Shown here piece after piece: positions 30,308 through 38,306 of a DNA stretch of 56,276 bases (the first letter of the stretch is position 1; each line of letters begins with the position of its first letter). The position numbers were made by a program, and so were the translations under genes. The notes below the pieces were generated by a model. That model searched no databases, was not told the DNA's origin, and was given only the letters and a program-made list of their open reading frames with translations. Source of the DNA: a virus; the IMG/VR virus record IMGVR_UViG_3300033148_005213, positions 1-56,276 of that record. One strand, given 5' to 3'.

Positions 30308-31999
30308 TTATTTAAACTTTTTAACAAATACTTTATTCCCAGCATCAAAAATTCTATAATAATCATTAGCAATCATATTTTGATATTCATTCAAACTTTC
30401 ATTATAGACTGATAATAGTTTATTTAGCTTGTATTTTTGGTATTTCATTCTATTTTCAAGTCCACAATATTTTGAATCAAGTCTGAAATAAAAATAGTTA
30501 GGTGCAGATATGGAAATCTCTTCAAAATCATTAGCTAAATAACCTTTACCATTGAAATATCTTAAATCAACATATGTCAATAAATTTTGAGGTGAATATC
30601 TCAGTGAAAAATACGTCAACATTTTTGAAAATCCTCCTATAACGGAAAAATTCATTTTCGTAGCTAATCTTAACAATTCGTGTTGATATTTTTTATTAAA
30701 TCTTGACTTACCAATTCCAATACAAGATACTAATTCATTTTGATAGAATAATCCAATTTTAATTTTTGATGCAACATAACCTTGTAAATGGTTGGTATCT
30801 AAAAAATTTCTATATTCAGAAACTGATATTTCTTTAACTTCACATTTACGACCATATATTCGTTTATTCAATCCTAATTTTGATTTTAAAATAGATTTGA
30901 CTATGTCTTGTTTTTCATTCCATTCATTTTCAAAAATTTGAATTATTTGAATGTCTTTATCAACAAAATGTTTATATTTATCATAATGATATGTTTTACT
31001 TTTAAATTGATCAGAATGCCAGTATAAACCATGAAATTCTATACCCAATTTAAGTTCAGGTAAATAAACATCCAATTCATATCCAAAAGTTCCATTTGCA
31101 TTTCTTTCTCTTTGCCCATGAACATAATTTGTAATGTTATTTTCTTTTAAAAAATCAATTATTTCTAATTCATAATGAGATTGATATCCACTAGTATAAC
31201 ATCCACAAGATATTTTTTGAATATATACTGAATTAGTTTCAATTACATTACCACACCTCAAACATTCATAGTTAAATTTTTTATATTCGGGATCTATGAA
31301 ATTATCATACTCAAACAATCTTTTTAATTTCTTTCTATCAATCTGTAAATTAAAAGTATCCCAAGTTTTAATACGCCTGTTGACTAATACTTTATAGAGT
31401 ACTGATTTTTTATTGAAATGATATTTTACATTATGTGTTTTTAAATTAGTGGATTCACGTTTTTCACGAATTTTATATTTTTGAGTATCTGTTTTATTTT
31501 TATTGCTGATACTTATTTGTTCTTTATTACAATAATTTTCATCACCATATTTTTTTAATTTGGTTTTCTTGCATTGCTCTATATTATTATAATTTTCATC
31601 ACCATATTTTTGTAGTTTTGTTTGTTTGCTTTTTTTAATTAGATTTTCTCTATATTTGACATCTTTATTTAATTCAGTCATTATTTTTGATTTGTATTTT
31701 TTATATACTTCTTTTCCTTCTTTGGAATTACCACATTCTTTACAACAGAAAAATCTATATTTACCATCTTTACCTGATAAGAATGAAACTTCCTTTTTGC
31801 AAACTGGACAGGATGGTCTTTTAGTGATATCATTTTTCAAACAATATTTTAATTCAGTAATTGCTTTAATATCATCATAAAATGGAACATGTTTTTTAAT
31901 AGTTGTGATTTGTTCATGGCTCCAATTGTCTTTATTTTTCCATTTGGAGTTAAGATTGCTAAATGTATTTAAATAATTTATAATATCTTGTTTGTTCAT
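30308..31999 (-). CDS. Vsr/PD-(D/E)XK-type homing endonuclease, 563 aa
   Basis: The N-terminal third has a CPVCK...CCKEC zinc finger and NUMOD-like repeats (TKLQKYGDENYNN, TKLKKYGDENYCN). A central CLRCG...CGC finger is followed by a nuclease core YELDVYLPELKLGIEFHG then LYWHSD, a pattern found in Vsr-like free-standing phage homing endonucleases. The C-terminal domain (about 390-520) is the usual associated region. It sits with its own early promoter just after the capsid gene, a usual site for such elements in T4-like phages. No intron is visible. Confidence 0.8.
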   Translation of the reverse strand: MNKQDIINYLNTFSNLNSKWKNKDNWSHEQITTIKKHVPFYDDIKAITELKYCLKNDITKRPSCPVCKKEVSFLSGKDGKYRFFCCKECGNSKEGKEVYKKYKSKIMTELNKDVKYRENLIKKSKQTKLQKYGDENYNNIEQCKKTKLKKYGDENYCNKEQISISNKNKTDTQKYKIREKRESTNLKTHNVKYHFNKKSVLYKVLVNRRIKTWDTFNLQIDRKKLKRLFEYDNFIDPEYKKFNYECLRCGNVIETNSVYIQKISCGCYTSGYQSHYELEIIDFLKENNITNYVHGQRERNANGTFGYELDVYLPELKLGIEFHGLYWHSDQFKSKTYHYDKYKHFVDKDIQIIQIFENEWNEKQDIVKSILKSKLGLNKRIYGRKCEVKEISVSEYRNFLDTNHLQGYVASKIKIGLFYQNELVSCIGIGKSRFNKKYQHELLRLATKMNFSVIGGFSKMLTYFSLRYSPQNLLTYVDLRYFNGKGYLANDFEEISISAPNYFYFRLDSKYCGLENRMKYQKYKLNKLLSVYNESLNEYQNMIANDYYRIFDAGNKVFVKKFK

Positions 32000-32029
32000 G
32001 TATTTGAAATCCTTCTTTATATAATAAAG

Positions 32030-32058
32030 TATATACTAAAAATATTTATAAAAGTCAA
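32030..32058 (-). promoter_or_regulatory. early-type promoter TTGACT-17-TATATA
   Basis: A variant with -35 TTGACT (32058-32053) and -10 TATATA (32035-32030), 17 bases apart. It drives the homing endonuclease gene. Confidence 0.65.
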
Positions 32059-32085
32059 GTTAAATAAAAATTATTTTTGAGAAAT

Positions 32086-32116
32086 AAAAAAGAGTCTCAT
32101 AAAGAGACTCTTTTTT
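32086..32116 (-). terminator. hairpin terminator of the capsid gene
   Basis: GAGTCTC/GAGACTC with a 5-base loop, extended by A6/T6 pairs, lies 20 bases after the capsid stop. It ends the head gene unit. Confidence 0.9.
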
Positions 32117-32135
32117 TGTGTTACTATGTTATTGA

Positions 32136-33572
32136 TTACGCAATACTTGAACCTGTCAAGTCTACATCGAAAAATGTCAAGTATCTTTCGGCACCAAACG
32201 GATTCGTGCGATATCCTGCTCTTTGGCTAAACGCTACCTTCTGTCTTTCTGGGTTATTGAAATCATTTGCATGAGAAATTCTCAAGCTTTCGTATGGACA
32301 ATAGAATACACCAGCTTTGCTATCATCATTACCCTTATACCCAACCATCATGAAATCTGCTATAATAGCGTCCATGGTAGTCATGTAGTAATTAATTCCA
32401 TCAAGATTACCAACCTTAATGATTCCAGCTTGGTCACCACCATCATCAGCTAAACTTTTGCTGAATCCAGTTTGCATTTCCAATACAGTCGCAATCTTCG
32501 GAGTGATTAGAGCAAAGTTACCTCTACCCATCTGAGTTTTAACTGCAATTCTATTTTGTTCATACTTAATTTTTCTTCTTAGGGACATGAATTTTTCAAA
32601 TTCAGAACCAGGTCTACCTGTACCAGTAGCATAACTCCATGCAGTAGAAATTTCTGCATTAGATGTCATAAGATTAAAAAGTTTTCTATTAATTGACATT
32701 GCAAGCTGCCAGTTAATTGCTGTTACTAGTCTTTGCTTCGCGTCATCACCTGTGATATTAGCAAGATCTGTAATAGTTTCTTGAGAAAGTTCAAAAGCAA
32801 GTTTGTGAGATTCAGCTTTAACTTCAACTCTTTCCAGAGAGATTTTCAAGTTTAGCCAATCATTTAGAACTTCACCTTCAGAAGTTGTCATTGGTCCACC
32901 ATAATTACTAAGAATTACAGATCTACCAATTTCATTATTCCATACATTACTCATGTTTAGATCTGCATTTGGTCCTGTTACATACACTGTACCAACAGCA
33001 GGCAAACTTTCACTAGCTTGGATTTTTACTAAAAATTTGCCACCGCCAGCAGCTTCCTCTTTATAAACAATTTTTGCAAGGTTATTACCACCGCCACCAG
33101 CGACTTTTATATGACTTGTTCCAACTACTACAGATGCATATTGCCCTGCATTCATTTCAATTCTAACTACATTAGAATCAAATATTGGATCGGCAGTTAA
33201 GCCTCTATCAAGGTTTGTTAACAAAGCATCTGTACCATTTGCGTCATTTCCCCCATAGTAAAAGCGTTCAACGTAGAAAAACGAGGATGCTTGATTCAAT
33301 GGCTGAAAACCAACTACTTCTAACAAGTGTGTCTTGGACATTGACTCCCTGAAAATAGGAACTTTCATATCTTTGAAAAATTGTAAATCAGTATGAAGAT
33401 TTGCATCTTCATTAATCATATTTTCAATAAGAAGTGCAGTTGACATTCTGAATTTTTTATTCATTGGGCTAAATTGTTCGTCATCAATAACTGATGCATA
33501 CGTTTCTAGCAATAGTGCAGATTTTGATTTTTGAAGTTCATATGCTTCAACGATTTTATCTTTTTGTTCCAT
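32136..33572 (-). CDS. major capsid protein (T4 gp23-like), 478 aa
   Basis: It follows the protease and scaffold genes in the T4 order 21-22-23. The start MEQKDKIVEAYELQ, then FRMSTALLIENM and VVGFQPLNQASSFFYVERFYYG, is typical of gp23. T4 gp23 is cleaved by gp21 during head maturation; the N-terminal 60 or so residues here would be the removed part, but the exact site cannot be set. The ATG at 33572 lies nine bases after TGGAG. The late promoter at 33611-33618 is immediately upstream. Confidence 0.93.
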   Translation of the reverse strand: MEQKDKIVEAYELQKSKSALLLETYASVIDDEQFSPMNKKFRMSTALLIENMINEDANLHTDLQFFKDMKVPIFRESMSKTHLLEVVGFQPLNQASSFFYVERFYYGGNDANGTDALLTNLDRGLTADPIFDSNVVRIEMNAGQYASVVVGTSHIKVAGGGGNNLAKIVYKEEAAGGGKFLVKIQASESLPAVGTVYVTGPNADLNMSNVWNNEIGRSVILSNYGGPMTTSEGEVLNDWLNLKISLERVEVKAESHKLAFELSQETITDLANITGDDAKQRLVTAINWQLAMSINRKLFNLMTSNAEISTAWSYATGTGRPGSEFEKFMSLRRKIKYEQNRIAVKTQMGRGNFALITPKIATVLEMQTGFSKSLADDGGDQAGIIKVGNLDGINYYMTTMDAIIADFMMVGYKGNDDSKAGVFYCPYESLRISHANDFNNPERQKVAFSQRAGYRTNPFGAERYLTFFDVDLTGSSIA

Positions 33573-33610
33573 TATTAGTGGCTCCATATATTGTTAATTT
33601 GTTTTTTAAT

Positions 33611-33618
33611 TATTTATA
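33611..33618 (-). promoter_or_regulatory. T4-type late promoter (TATAAATA)
   Basis: An exact match 39 bases upstream of the capsid start, in the gap after the scaffold gene. Confidence 0.75.
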
Positions 33619-33620
33619 TT

Positions 33621-34442
33621 TTATTTATTTTTAGGTGCAAGTTTCAACCACTTCTGAATTTGCTTTTCTTTTTCAGTTAGTTGTTTCTCTTCAGTTGTAG
33701 TATCTTCAGTATCTACATTTTCATTTACAATTAATTCCTTTTCAGGTTCATCTTTTTTTGTTTTTTCTTTAATGAGAATTACATCGACAACCTTTGTCAA
33801 TTCTTCAGCATATTTTTCTTTAGATTCAAACACAATTGATCTAGTAAGAAATTTAAAATCTGATTTTTGTTTTTCAGTTAAGTCTTTAATTAGCTCAGAT
33901 TCAACTTTTTCTTTAGAAATATCTTCAAGTTGCTCAGTTACTGCCTTAAATTCTTTATACATAACATTGTAATCAGATTTAGCTTTAGCCAATTCTTTTT
34001 CGTTTTTCACTTCATCTTCAACATTTTCTACAACTATACCGTATTTTTCAATTAGTTGTTTATAATTTTTGTGAATTTGAACTGCTTCATCAAGCATTGC
34101 AATATTTTCGTAAACAACTTTATTATCTTCAACGAGTTCTTTAGACACATGCTTCATGTATTCAGAAAACTTAATTTTCAAATCTTCAAGTTCTTTAGCA
34201 GATTGTTTTTCATATTGTTCTGACAAATCAGTGAGTTTTTTATCATTTTCTTCAACTTTCGTATCAAAGTCAGTTTTTTGCTCTTCAGTTTTAACATCAA
34301 AGTCTTTTTGCATTTTTTCAACTCTGGTTTGCACATCTACATTAACCATTTCGTCAAAAGTGCTTTCGATTTGTTCAATCAACTCATCATTGAAAATTTT
34401 TTCATCAATTGATTTGAACAATTCTTTCAATTCTTTTTTCAT
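33621..34442 (-). CDS. prohead core scaffolding protein (T4 gp22-like), 273 aa
   Basis: A Glu/Lys-rich, almost wholly helical protein with long coiled-coil segments (VEKMQKDFDVKTEEQKTDFD; KLTDLSEQYEKQSAKELEDL) and many Glu residues where gp21-type protease could cut. Position between protease and capsid identifies it more than its sequence. It would form the inner core on which the capsid assembles and be degraded afterwards. Late promoter at 34484-34491. Confidence 0.85.
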   Translation of the reverse strand: MKKELKELFKSIDEKIFNDELIEQIESTFDEMVNVDVQTRVEKMQKDFDVKTEEQKTDFDTKVEENDKKLTDLSEQYEKQSAKELEDLKIKFSEYMKHVSKELVEDNKVVYENIAMLDEAVQIHKNYKQLIEKYGIVVENVEDEVKNEKELAKAKSDYNVMYKEFKAVTEQLEDISKEKVESELIKDLTEKQKSDFKFLTRSIVFESKEKYAEELTKVVDVILIKEKTKKDEPEKELIVNENVDTEDTTTEEKQLTEKEKQIQKWLKLAPKNK

Positions 34443-34469
34443 TTTATAAATTCCTCTATTATGAATTTT

Positions 34470-35141
34470 CTATCTTTTTATTTTATTTATATTTAAAATA
34501 TTTTTAAATCTTTCAATTATTTGTTTATCAAATTGTTTTCTTCTAAATTTATTATTATTCAAATCTTTAATAAATTTTTCCAAGTCTTCTTCAGATACAT
34601 TATTAGTAAGCATTAAATCTTGCTGCTCTCTAATTAGTCTTATAGCTGAATCTGCTGATGGTCTTAATACTGCATCCCAAGTAATGAGATTATAATCTTC
34701 ATCCACATAACCATCTGATAAAACTGTTCCAGATCCCCTTGAAGAAACTCCAGGTACACTTTCTTCTGCAACTGCTTTTAATAAATCACCTTTAGGGGTT
34801 GGTAAAATTAAAGCCTTACCATATAGAATATTCCCCTGCCATGACAATTCAGTTATTACATGAGATAAACGTTCCCATTGTAGATCAAGATCTTTTGGAT
34901 GTCCTAATTCACCCCATGATTTTTTTATATTGATTAATTTTTGAAATTTATTAACTTCTCTTTCTAAAATATGTTTTCTATATGTTCTAGGATTTCTTAA
35001 TTGAACATCAGCTTGAGAAAATAAACCTGTTATATAACATTTTTTTTCTTTGCCTTCATCTATTATAGATTCATATTTTATATCTTGGCAATCTTCATAG
35101 AGCCATCCAGTCCCTTTGCTATTGCCTTCTAATATTAACAT
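34470..35141 (-). CDS. prohead maturation protease (T4 gp21-like), 223 aa
   Basis: The conserved SWGELGHPKDLDLQWERLSHVI block carries the catalytic His81, and PGVSSRGSG (130-138) the catalytic Ser near 133-134, as in S77-family prohead proteases. It cleaves scaffold, capsid and internal proteins during head maturation. The length is normal for the family. It lies between the tail tube and scaffold genes; a hairpin without a T-run lies upstream. Confidence 0.92.
   Translation of the reverse strand: MLILEGNSKGTGWLYEDCQDIKYESIIDEGKEKKCYITGLFSQADVQLRNPRTYRKHILEREVNKFQKLINIKKSWGELGHPKDLDLQWERLSHVITELSWQGNILYGKALILPTPKGDLLKAVAEESVPGVSSRGSGTVLSDGYVDEDYNLITWDAVLRPSADSAIRLIREQQDLMLTNNVSEEDLEKFIKDLNNNKFRRKQFDKQIIERFKNILNINKIKR
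34484..34491 (-). promoter_or_regulatory. T4-type late promoter (TATAAATA)
   Basis: An exact match 42 bases upstream of the scaffold start, inside the last codons of the protease gene. Confidence 0.7.
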
Positions 35142-35172
35142 TTGTTCCTCTTTGTTTCTAATTAACTTTACG

Positions 35173-35198
35173 GAATGCTCATATTTCTATAAGCATTC
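35173..35198 (-). other. intergenic hairpin without T-run
   Basis: An imperfect stem GAATGCTCATA/TATAAGCATTC between the tail tube and protease genes. On the minus strand it is followed by CGTAAAGTTAATTAG, not a T-run; a similar tail follows the hairpin at 37927-37954. It may be a processing or stability site. Confidence 0.5.
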
Positions 35199-35237
35199 TA
35201 AAAATCAATTATATTGTTTTACTTATTATTTATCCTA

Positions 35238-35759
35238 TTATATTACTTTACTCTTATATGCAAAATCATCTAATGCGAAAGTCGCAGTGAATGTACTAAT
35301 TGTTGAAGGTGAATCTTGATCATATGCAATTTCGCCAACTTCAGTAATAAACATTCCTAAAAATTCCCATGTAGCAAGTATTGAAGCATTGTCACCTAAT
35401 TGATGCAAGTCAAGATTTTTCTTAACATCGCCAATTGCTCCTCTTGAATTTGTCAATGTATCAATAACTAGACTCTGCCATAGCTGACAATAATTGTATG
35501 ATTTCATTGCACCATCTATTCTGAAAGTGATTGTTACTGTTGATACTGTTGAATCGCCAGGAACTTTATACTGAACGCCTTGCCAATTGATAATAATTTC
35601 TTCAGTTGTTTTAACCGGAGTTGCAATTGATTGAATGAAGTAAGCCATGTCATCTTCTTCGTTATTTCCAAGTGCTGGAAAATCAGCATAGAATCTATTT
35701 ATCTTAGCAGGTGTTCCCAACTTTGCTTTTAATGTACTTAATGACGGATCGAAAGCCAT
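35238..35759 (-). CDS. tail tube protein (T4 gp19-like), 173 aa
   Basis: The size and beta-rich sequence (MAFDPSLSTLKAKLGTPAKI then NRFYADFP) and the block VPGDSTVSTVTITFRIDGAM match gp19 tube proteins, which stack as hexamers inside the sheath. AGAGGT precedes the ATG at 35759 and an exact late promoter lies 34 bases upstream. It is next to the head genes as in T4. Confidence 0.88.
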   Translation of the reverse strand: MAFDPSLSTLKAKLGTPAKINRFYADFPALGNNEEDDMAYFIQSIATPVKTTEEIIINWQGVQYKVPGDSTVSTVTITFRIDGAMKSYNYCQLWQSLVIDTLTNSRGAIGDVKKNLDLHQLGDNASILATWEFLGMFITEVGEIAYDQDSPSTISTFTATFALDDFAYKSKVI

Positions 35760-35792
35760 TTTAACCTCTATATTATATCGTTATTTTTTATA

Positions 35793-35800
35793 TATTTATA
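35793..35800 (-). promoter_or_regulatory. T4-type late promoter (TATAAATA)
   Basis: An exact match 34 bases upstream of the tail tube start. Confidence 0.75.
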
Positions 35801-35812
35801 TTTTGAAAATTG

Positions 35813-36250
35813 TTATTTTTCATTTTTTGCCTTCCAGCCTTTTTCAATGTAATCAAAAAATTCTTTTTTCTTTGCATCAGGAAGTTCATCGATTTCATCT
35901 GCTTTATAACCAAACTTTTTTAATGCCTGGTCAAAAAACTTTTTATAGGCTACTTTTCCACCTTCTTTCTGTTCAGCTTCTAAATTTATTTCTAAATCAC
36001 CAGCAATTAAATCACCACATTTAGGACACTTCTCAGGATATCTACCTTTTGAAATTGGTAATTCAAGTCCACAATGATCGCAAATCTTTTTAACTCTAAA
36101 ATGTTTCATGTATGCTGTTTTTTGTTTATCAGCAAATGTTAAAAAATTAGTTTTAAATGTTTTTGGTTGTTTGTCTTTATAGGTTTGTACATCTGTCGTT
36201 AAATTTGCTTCTTCAGTTAATTTTTTATATAATTCTTCAAATTTTATCAT
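35813..36250 (-). CDS. late zinc-ribbon protein, 145 aa
   Basis: A four-cysteine zinc ribbon, ICDHCGLELPISKGRYPEKC then PKCGD, lies at about 59-82. The C-terminal KFGYKADEIDELPDAKKKEF resembles short helical tails common in T4-like virion proteins of environmental phages. The N-terminus (MIKFEELYKKLTEEA) faintly resembles the T4 capsid targeting sequence. It lies between the third sheath-like gene and the tube gene, so it is probably a late structural or assembly protein. Confidence 0.65.
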   Translation of the reverse strand: MIKFEELYKKLTEEANLTTDVQTYKDKQPKTFKTNFLTFADKQKTAYMKHFRVKKICDHCGLELPISKGRYPEKCPKCGDLIAGDLEINLEAEQKEGGKVAYKKFFDQALKKFGYKADEIDELPDAKKKEFFDYIEKGWKAKNEK

Positions 36251-36257
36251 TTATTTT

Positions 36258-37865
36258 TTACCCTATGTTGAAATTTATTTCTATATCAAAATTTTCTACT
36301 AATGACTTTAACCATACTGTCACCCAAAATTTCAGTACTCCTGTATCGTAAACAAAATTTATTGAATCTGAATAAGTATATTCTCGTAAAGATTTTAATA
36401 CATCCTGAATTTCATTTATTATTGTTTCTCTTTTATTGTTCAATTCTCGTGAATGTATAATACTATAAGTACTTTGAATTTCTAATAATTTATATCGCAG
36501 TTCTTCAATTATTGCTGAATTAAATAAATTCTTTATAATCAATTTATCGTGAATTATTTTATTGCCATATATTTTAGAAATTCCTTTTCTATCTATAATC
36601 AAATTTAATTTCTTTTCAGCAAAATATTTTCTATCACTTTCAGTTGGTTTAAATAATAACTTATAATTTCCTATTACATCATCTAAATCAATTGGTTTTT
36701 TCAATTTTTTTTGAAATACTAATCCACCATAAATTCCTAAAAAAGGGAGCCATCTATTTTTACAATTATATACATCATACTTTTTATACATGTTTGTAAT
36801 AATTGACACATTATTTCTATGATTTGTAAAATAGTTATTTCCATTTGCTTCTTTGAAATCATCTATCATTTTTGTTGAAATATCAGTACTTATAAATCTT
36901 GTAACATCATAAGGTCCAACAAAATTAAATACATTATCATCAGTGAATACCTCACCAACTAAATCTACATTATCATCAAATTCAAAACTCAATATTCCTT
37001 TTATAGTGGAATCAGCTTTTAAAACATTTAAAGCATTTATATAATCATTTTCAACTAATGTATAATCATTTGTTGATATTCCAGTAGAATTATAATTCTC
37101 AAAAGAATTGTCTGATAAATCGTGTGTTGATGTATCTACTTTCTTAGTGCTATCACCTAATTTTAAATAAATAAAGTCAAGTTCCCAATCATCAGCAAAA
37201 TATTGTGAATCAGTATCATAAGATAAAATATAAGAATTTTGAAATTTCCATTTTTTATTTTTGTCCTTTTTAAGCACAATTAAACAAAATTCGTCTATAC
37301 TGAAGTTTGGAATTCCTGACGTTAAATTTCTATATGATTTTAAGTTTCCTTCATTGTCTAATAATGATGTATCAAAAATAGTCAAATCAGTATCTGCAAA
37401 TATTGAATCATCATAATTTCCTTGTGTAGAACATACAGAAACAGCTATATTTTCGCTTTCAGTAGTTAAACCATACTTTTGTACATTCTTAGAAATTATC
37501 GTAAATCTGCCACTATATGATAGCAAATCAATGGTTGTTTCAGCTATAGTTGGATTGTAACAATCTTTTATAGCTTCTTTTGTTGGTGTTGCTGTCAATC
37601 CTGCATATTTCAAATCAGCATTGGCAATTAATGTAGTATTAATAGGTCGAACAATTTTTATTCTATCAGAAAAATTCAAAAAATCATCTATCATAAACCA
37701 TTTTTGATAATTATTATCAGTTGGCAAATCTAGAGTATCCAAATTATCTAAAATGTAATTACAATAACCAGTTTCACTATTGCAAATTGCTCCACAATAG
37801 AAAATAAAATCTGTTTGATTGTTTCTTACATTATAATAGTTCGTCTGTTCGACAATATTAATCAT
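36258..37865 (-). CDS. third tail-sheath-like protein, 535 aa
   Basis: Its first half parallels the two larger sheath proteins: YQKWFMIDDFLNFSDRIKIVRPI matches YKHWFNLHDYLLSGKQCKVVRAI of the 961-residue protein, followed by the same CYNPTIAETTIDLLSYSGRF (there FYNTSVAEFTLDTFTSNYKL) and AVSVCSTQGNYDD (AVAVCSNIDHYDQ). The C-terminal part is shorter and more diverged. It may be a sheath terminator, cap or variant. Late promoter at 37894-37901. Confidence 0.7.
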   Translation of the reverse strand: MINIVEQTNYYNVRNNQTDFIFYCGAICNSETGYCNYILDNLDTLDLPTDNNYQKWFMIDDFLNFSDRIKIVRPINTTLIANADLKYAGLTATPTKEAIKDCYNPTIAETTIDLLSYSGRFTIISKNVQKYGLTTESENIAVSVCSTQGNYDDSIFADTDLTIFDTSLLDNEGNLKSYRNLTSGIPNFSIDEFCLIVLKKDKNKKWKFQNSYILSYDTDSQYFADDWELDFIYLKLGDSTKKVDTSTHDLSDNSFENYNSTGISTNDYTLVENDYINALNVLKADSTIKGILSFEFDDNVDLVGEVFTDDNVFNFVGPYDVTRFISTDISTKMIDDFKEANGNNYFTNHRNNVSIITNMYKKYDVYNCKNRWLPFLGIYGGLVFQKKLKKPIDLDDVIGNYKLLFKPTESDRKYFAEKKLNLIIDRKGISKIYGNKIIHDKLIIKNLFNSAIIEELRYKLLEIQSTYSIIHSRELNNKRETIINEIQDVLKSLREYTYSDSINFVYDTGVLKFWVTVWLKSLVENFDIEINFNIG

Positions 37866-37893
37866 TAACTACCTGAATTTTATTATTTTATTA

Positions 37894-37901
37894 TATTTAT
37901 A
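37894..37901 (-). promoter_or_regulatory. T4-type late promoter (TATAAATA)
   Basis: An exact match 29 bases upstream of the third sheath-like gene. Confidence 0.75.
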
Positions 37902-37926
37902 TTTTGTATTTTTATAATAAACTTTA

Positions 37927-37954
37927 TAGAACACTCTTGTTTAAGAATGTTCTA
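37927..37954 (-). other. intergenic hairpin without T-run
   Basis: The stem TAGAACA/TGTTCTA with an inner CTT/AAG pairing lies after the 91-residue gene. It is followed on the minus strand by TAAAGTTTATTA, close to the sequence after the hairpin at 35173-35198. Confidence 0.5.
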
Positions 37955-37962
37955 AAAATTAA

Positions 37963-38238
37963 TTATTTTTTAAGTTTCATTTTCTTCCATGAAAAATCTG
38001 CTTTAGTTTTACCACTAACAATATCTTTCAACACTTTCTGGCCACCAATTGGACTGTATGGCTGAGTTTCACCTTTTAATACTAAAAATTCATTATCGCC
38101 TCTCATTGCAACATATGAATTATGCGTTCCACCCAATCCATATCCGGTTGCTACATTTGATCCAACTTTAACATATTTAATATTATCAATAGCTTCATTA
38201 ATTATTTCATTGTAAAATTCCAAAAAACCTTTACTCAT
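37963..38238 (-). CDS. small late protein with CTS-like N-terminus, 91 aa
   Basis: The N-terminus MSKGFLEFYNEIINEAID resembles the T4 capsid targeting sequence (MKTYQEFIAEA), which directs internal proteins into the prohead and is cut off by gp21. The rest (GSNVATGYGLGGTHNSYVAM) is a small beta-rich domain with a lysine tail. It lies between two sheath-like genes. Identity unknown; an internal head protein is one possibility. Confidence 0.6.
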   Translation of the reverse strand: MSKGFLEFYNEIINEAIDNIKYVKVGSNVATGYGLGGTHNSYVAMRGDNEFLVLKGETQPYSPIGGQKVLKDIVSGKTKADFSWKKMKLKK

Positions 38239-38262
38239 TTTTTTTTATCCTATATTATATAT

Positions 38263-38294
38263 TTGAGCAACTTAAATAATTATAAGTAACTCAA
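38263..38294 (-). other. intergenic hairpin without T-run
   Basis: TTGAG/CTCAA with inner ACTTA/TAAGT pairing lies just after the main sheath gene. No T-run follows on the minus strand, so RNA processing or protection is as likely as termination. Confidence 0.5.
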
Positions 38295-38306
38295 ACAATT
38301 TTAAAA

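Noticed and set aside
30308-31999. Homing endonuclease located in an intron of the capsid gene
   Set aside because: The capsid frame is complete and terminated before the endonuclease promoter; there is no split gene or intron core.
35227-35234. GATAAATA as a late promoter for the prohead protease
   Set aside because: One base differs from the otherwise exact late motif and it is about 90 bases from the start with a hairpin between; too weak to list.
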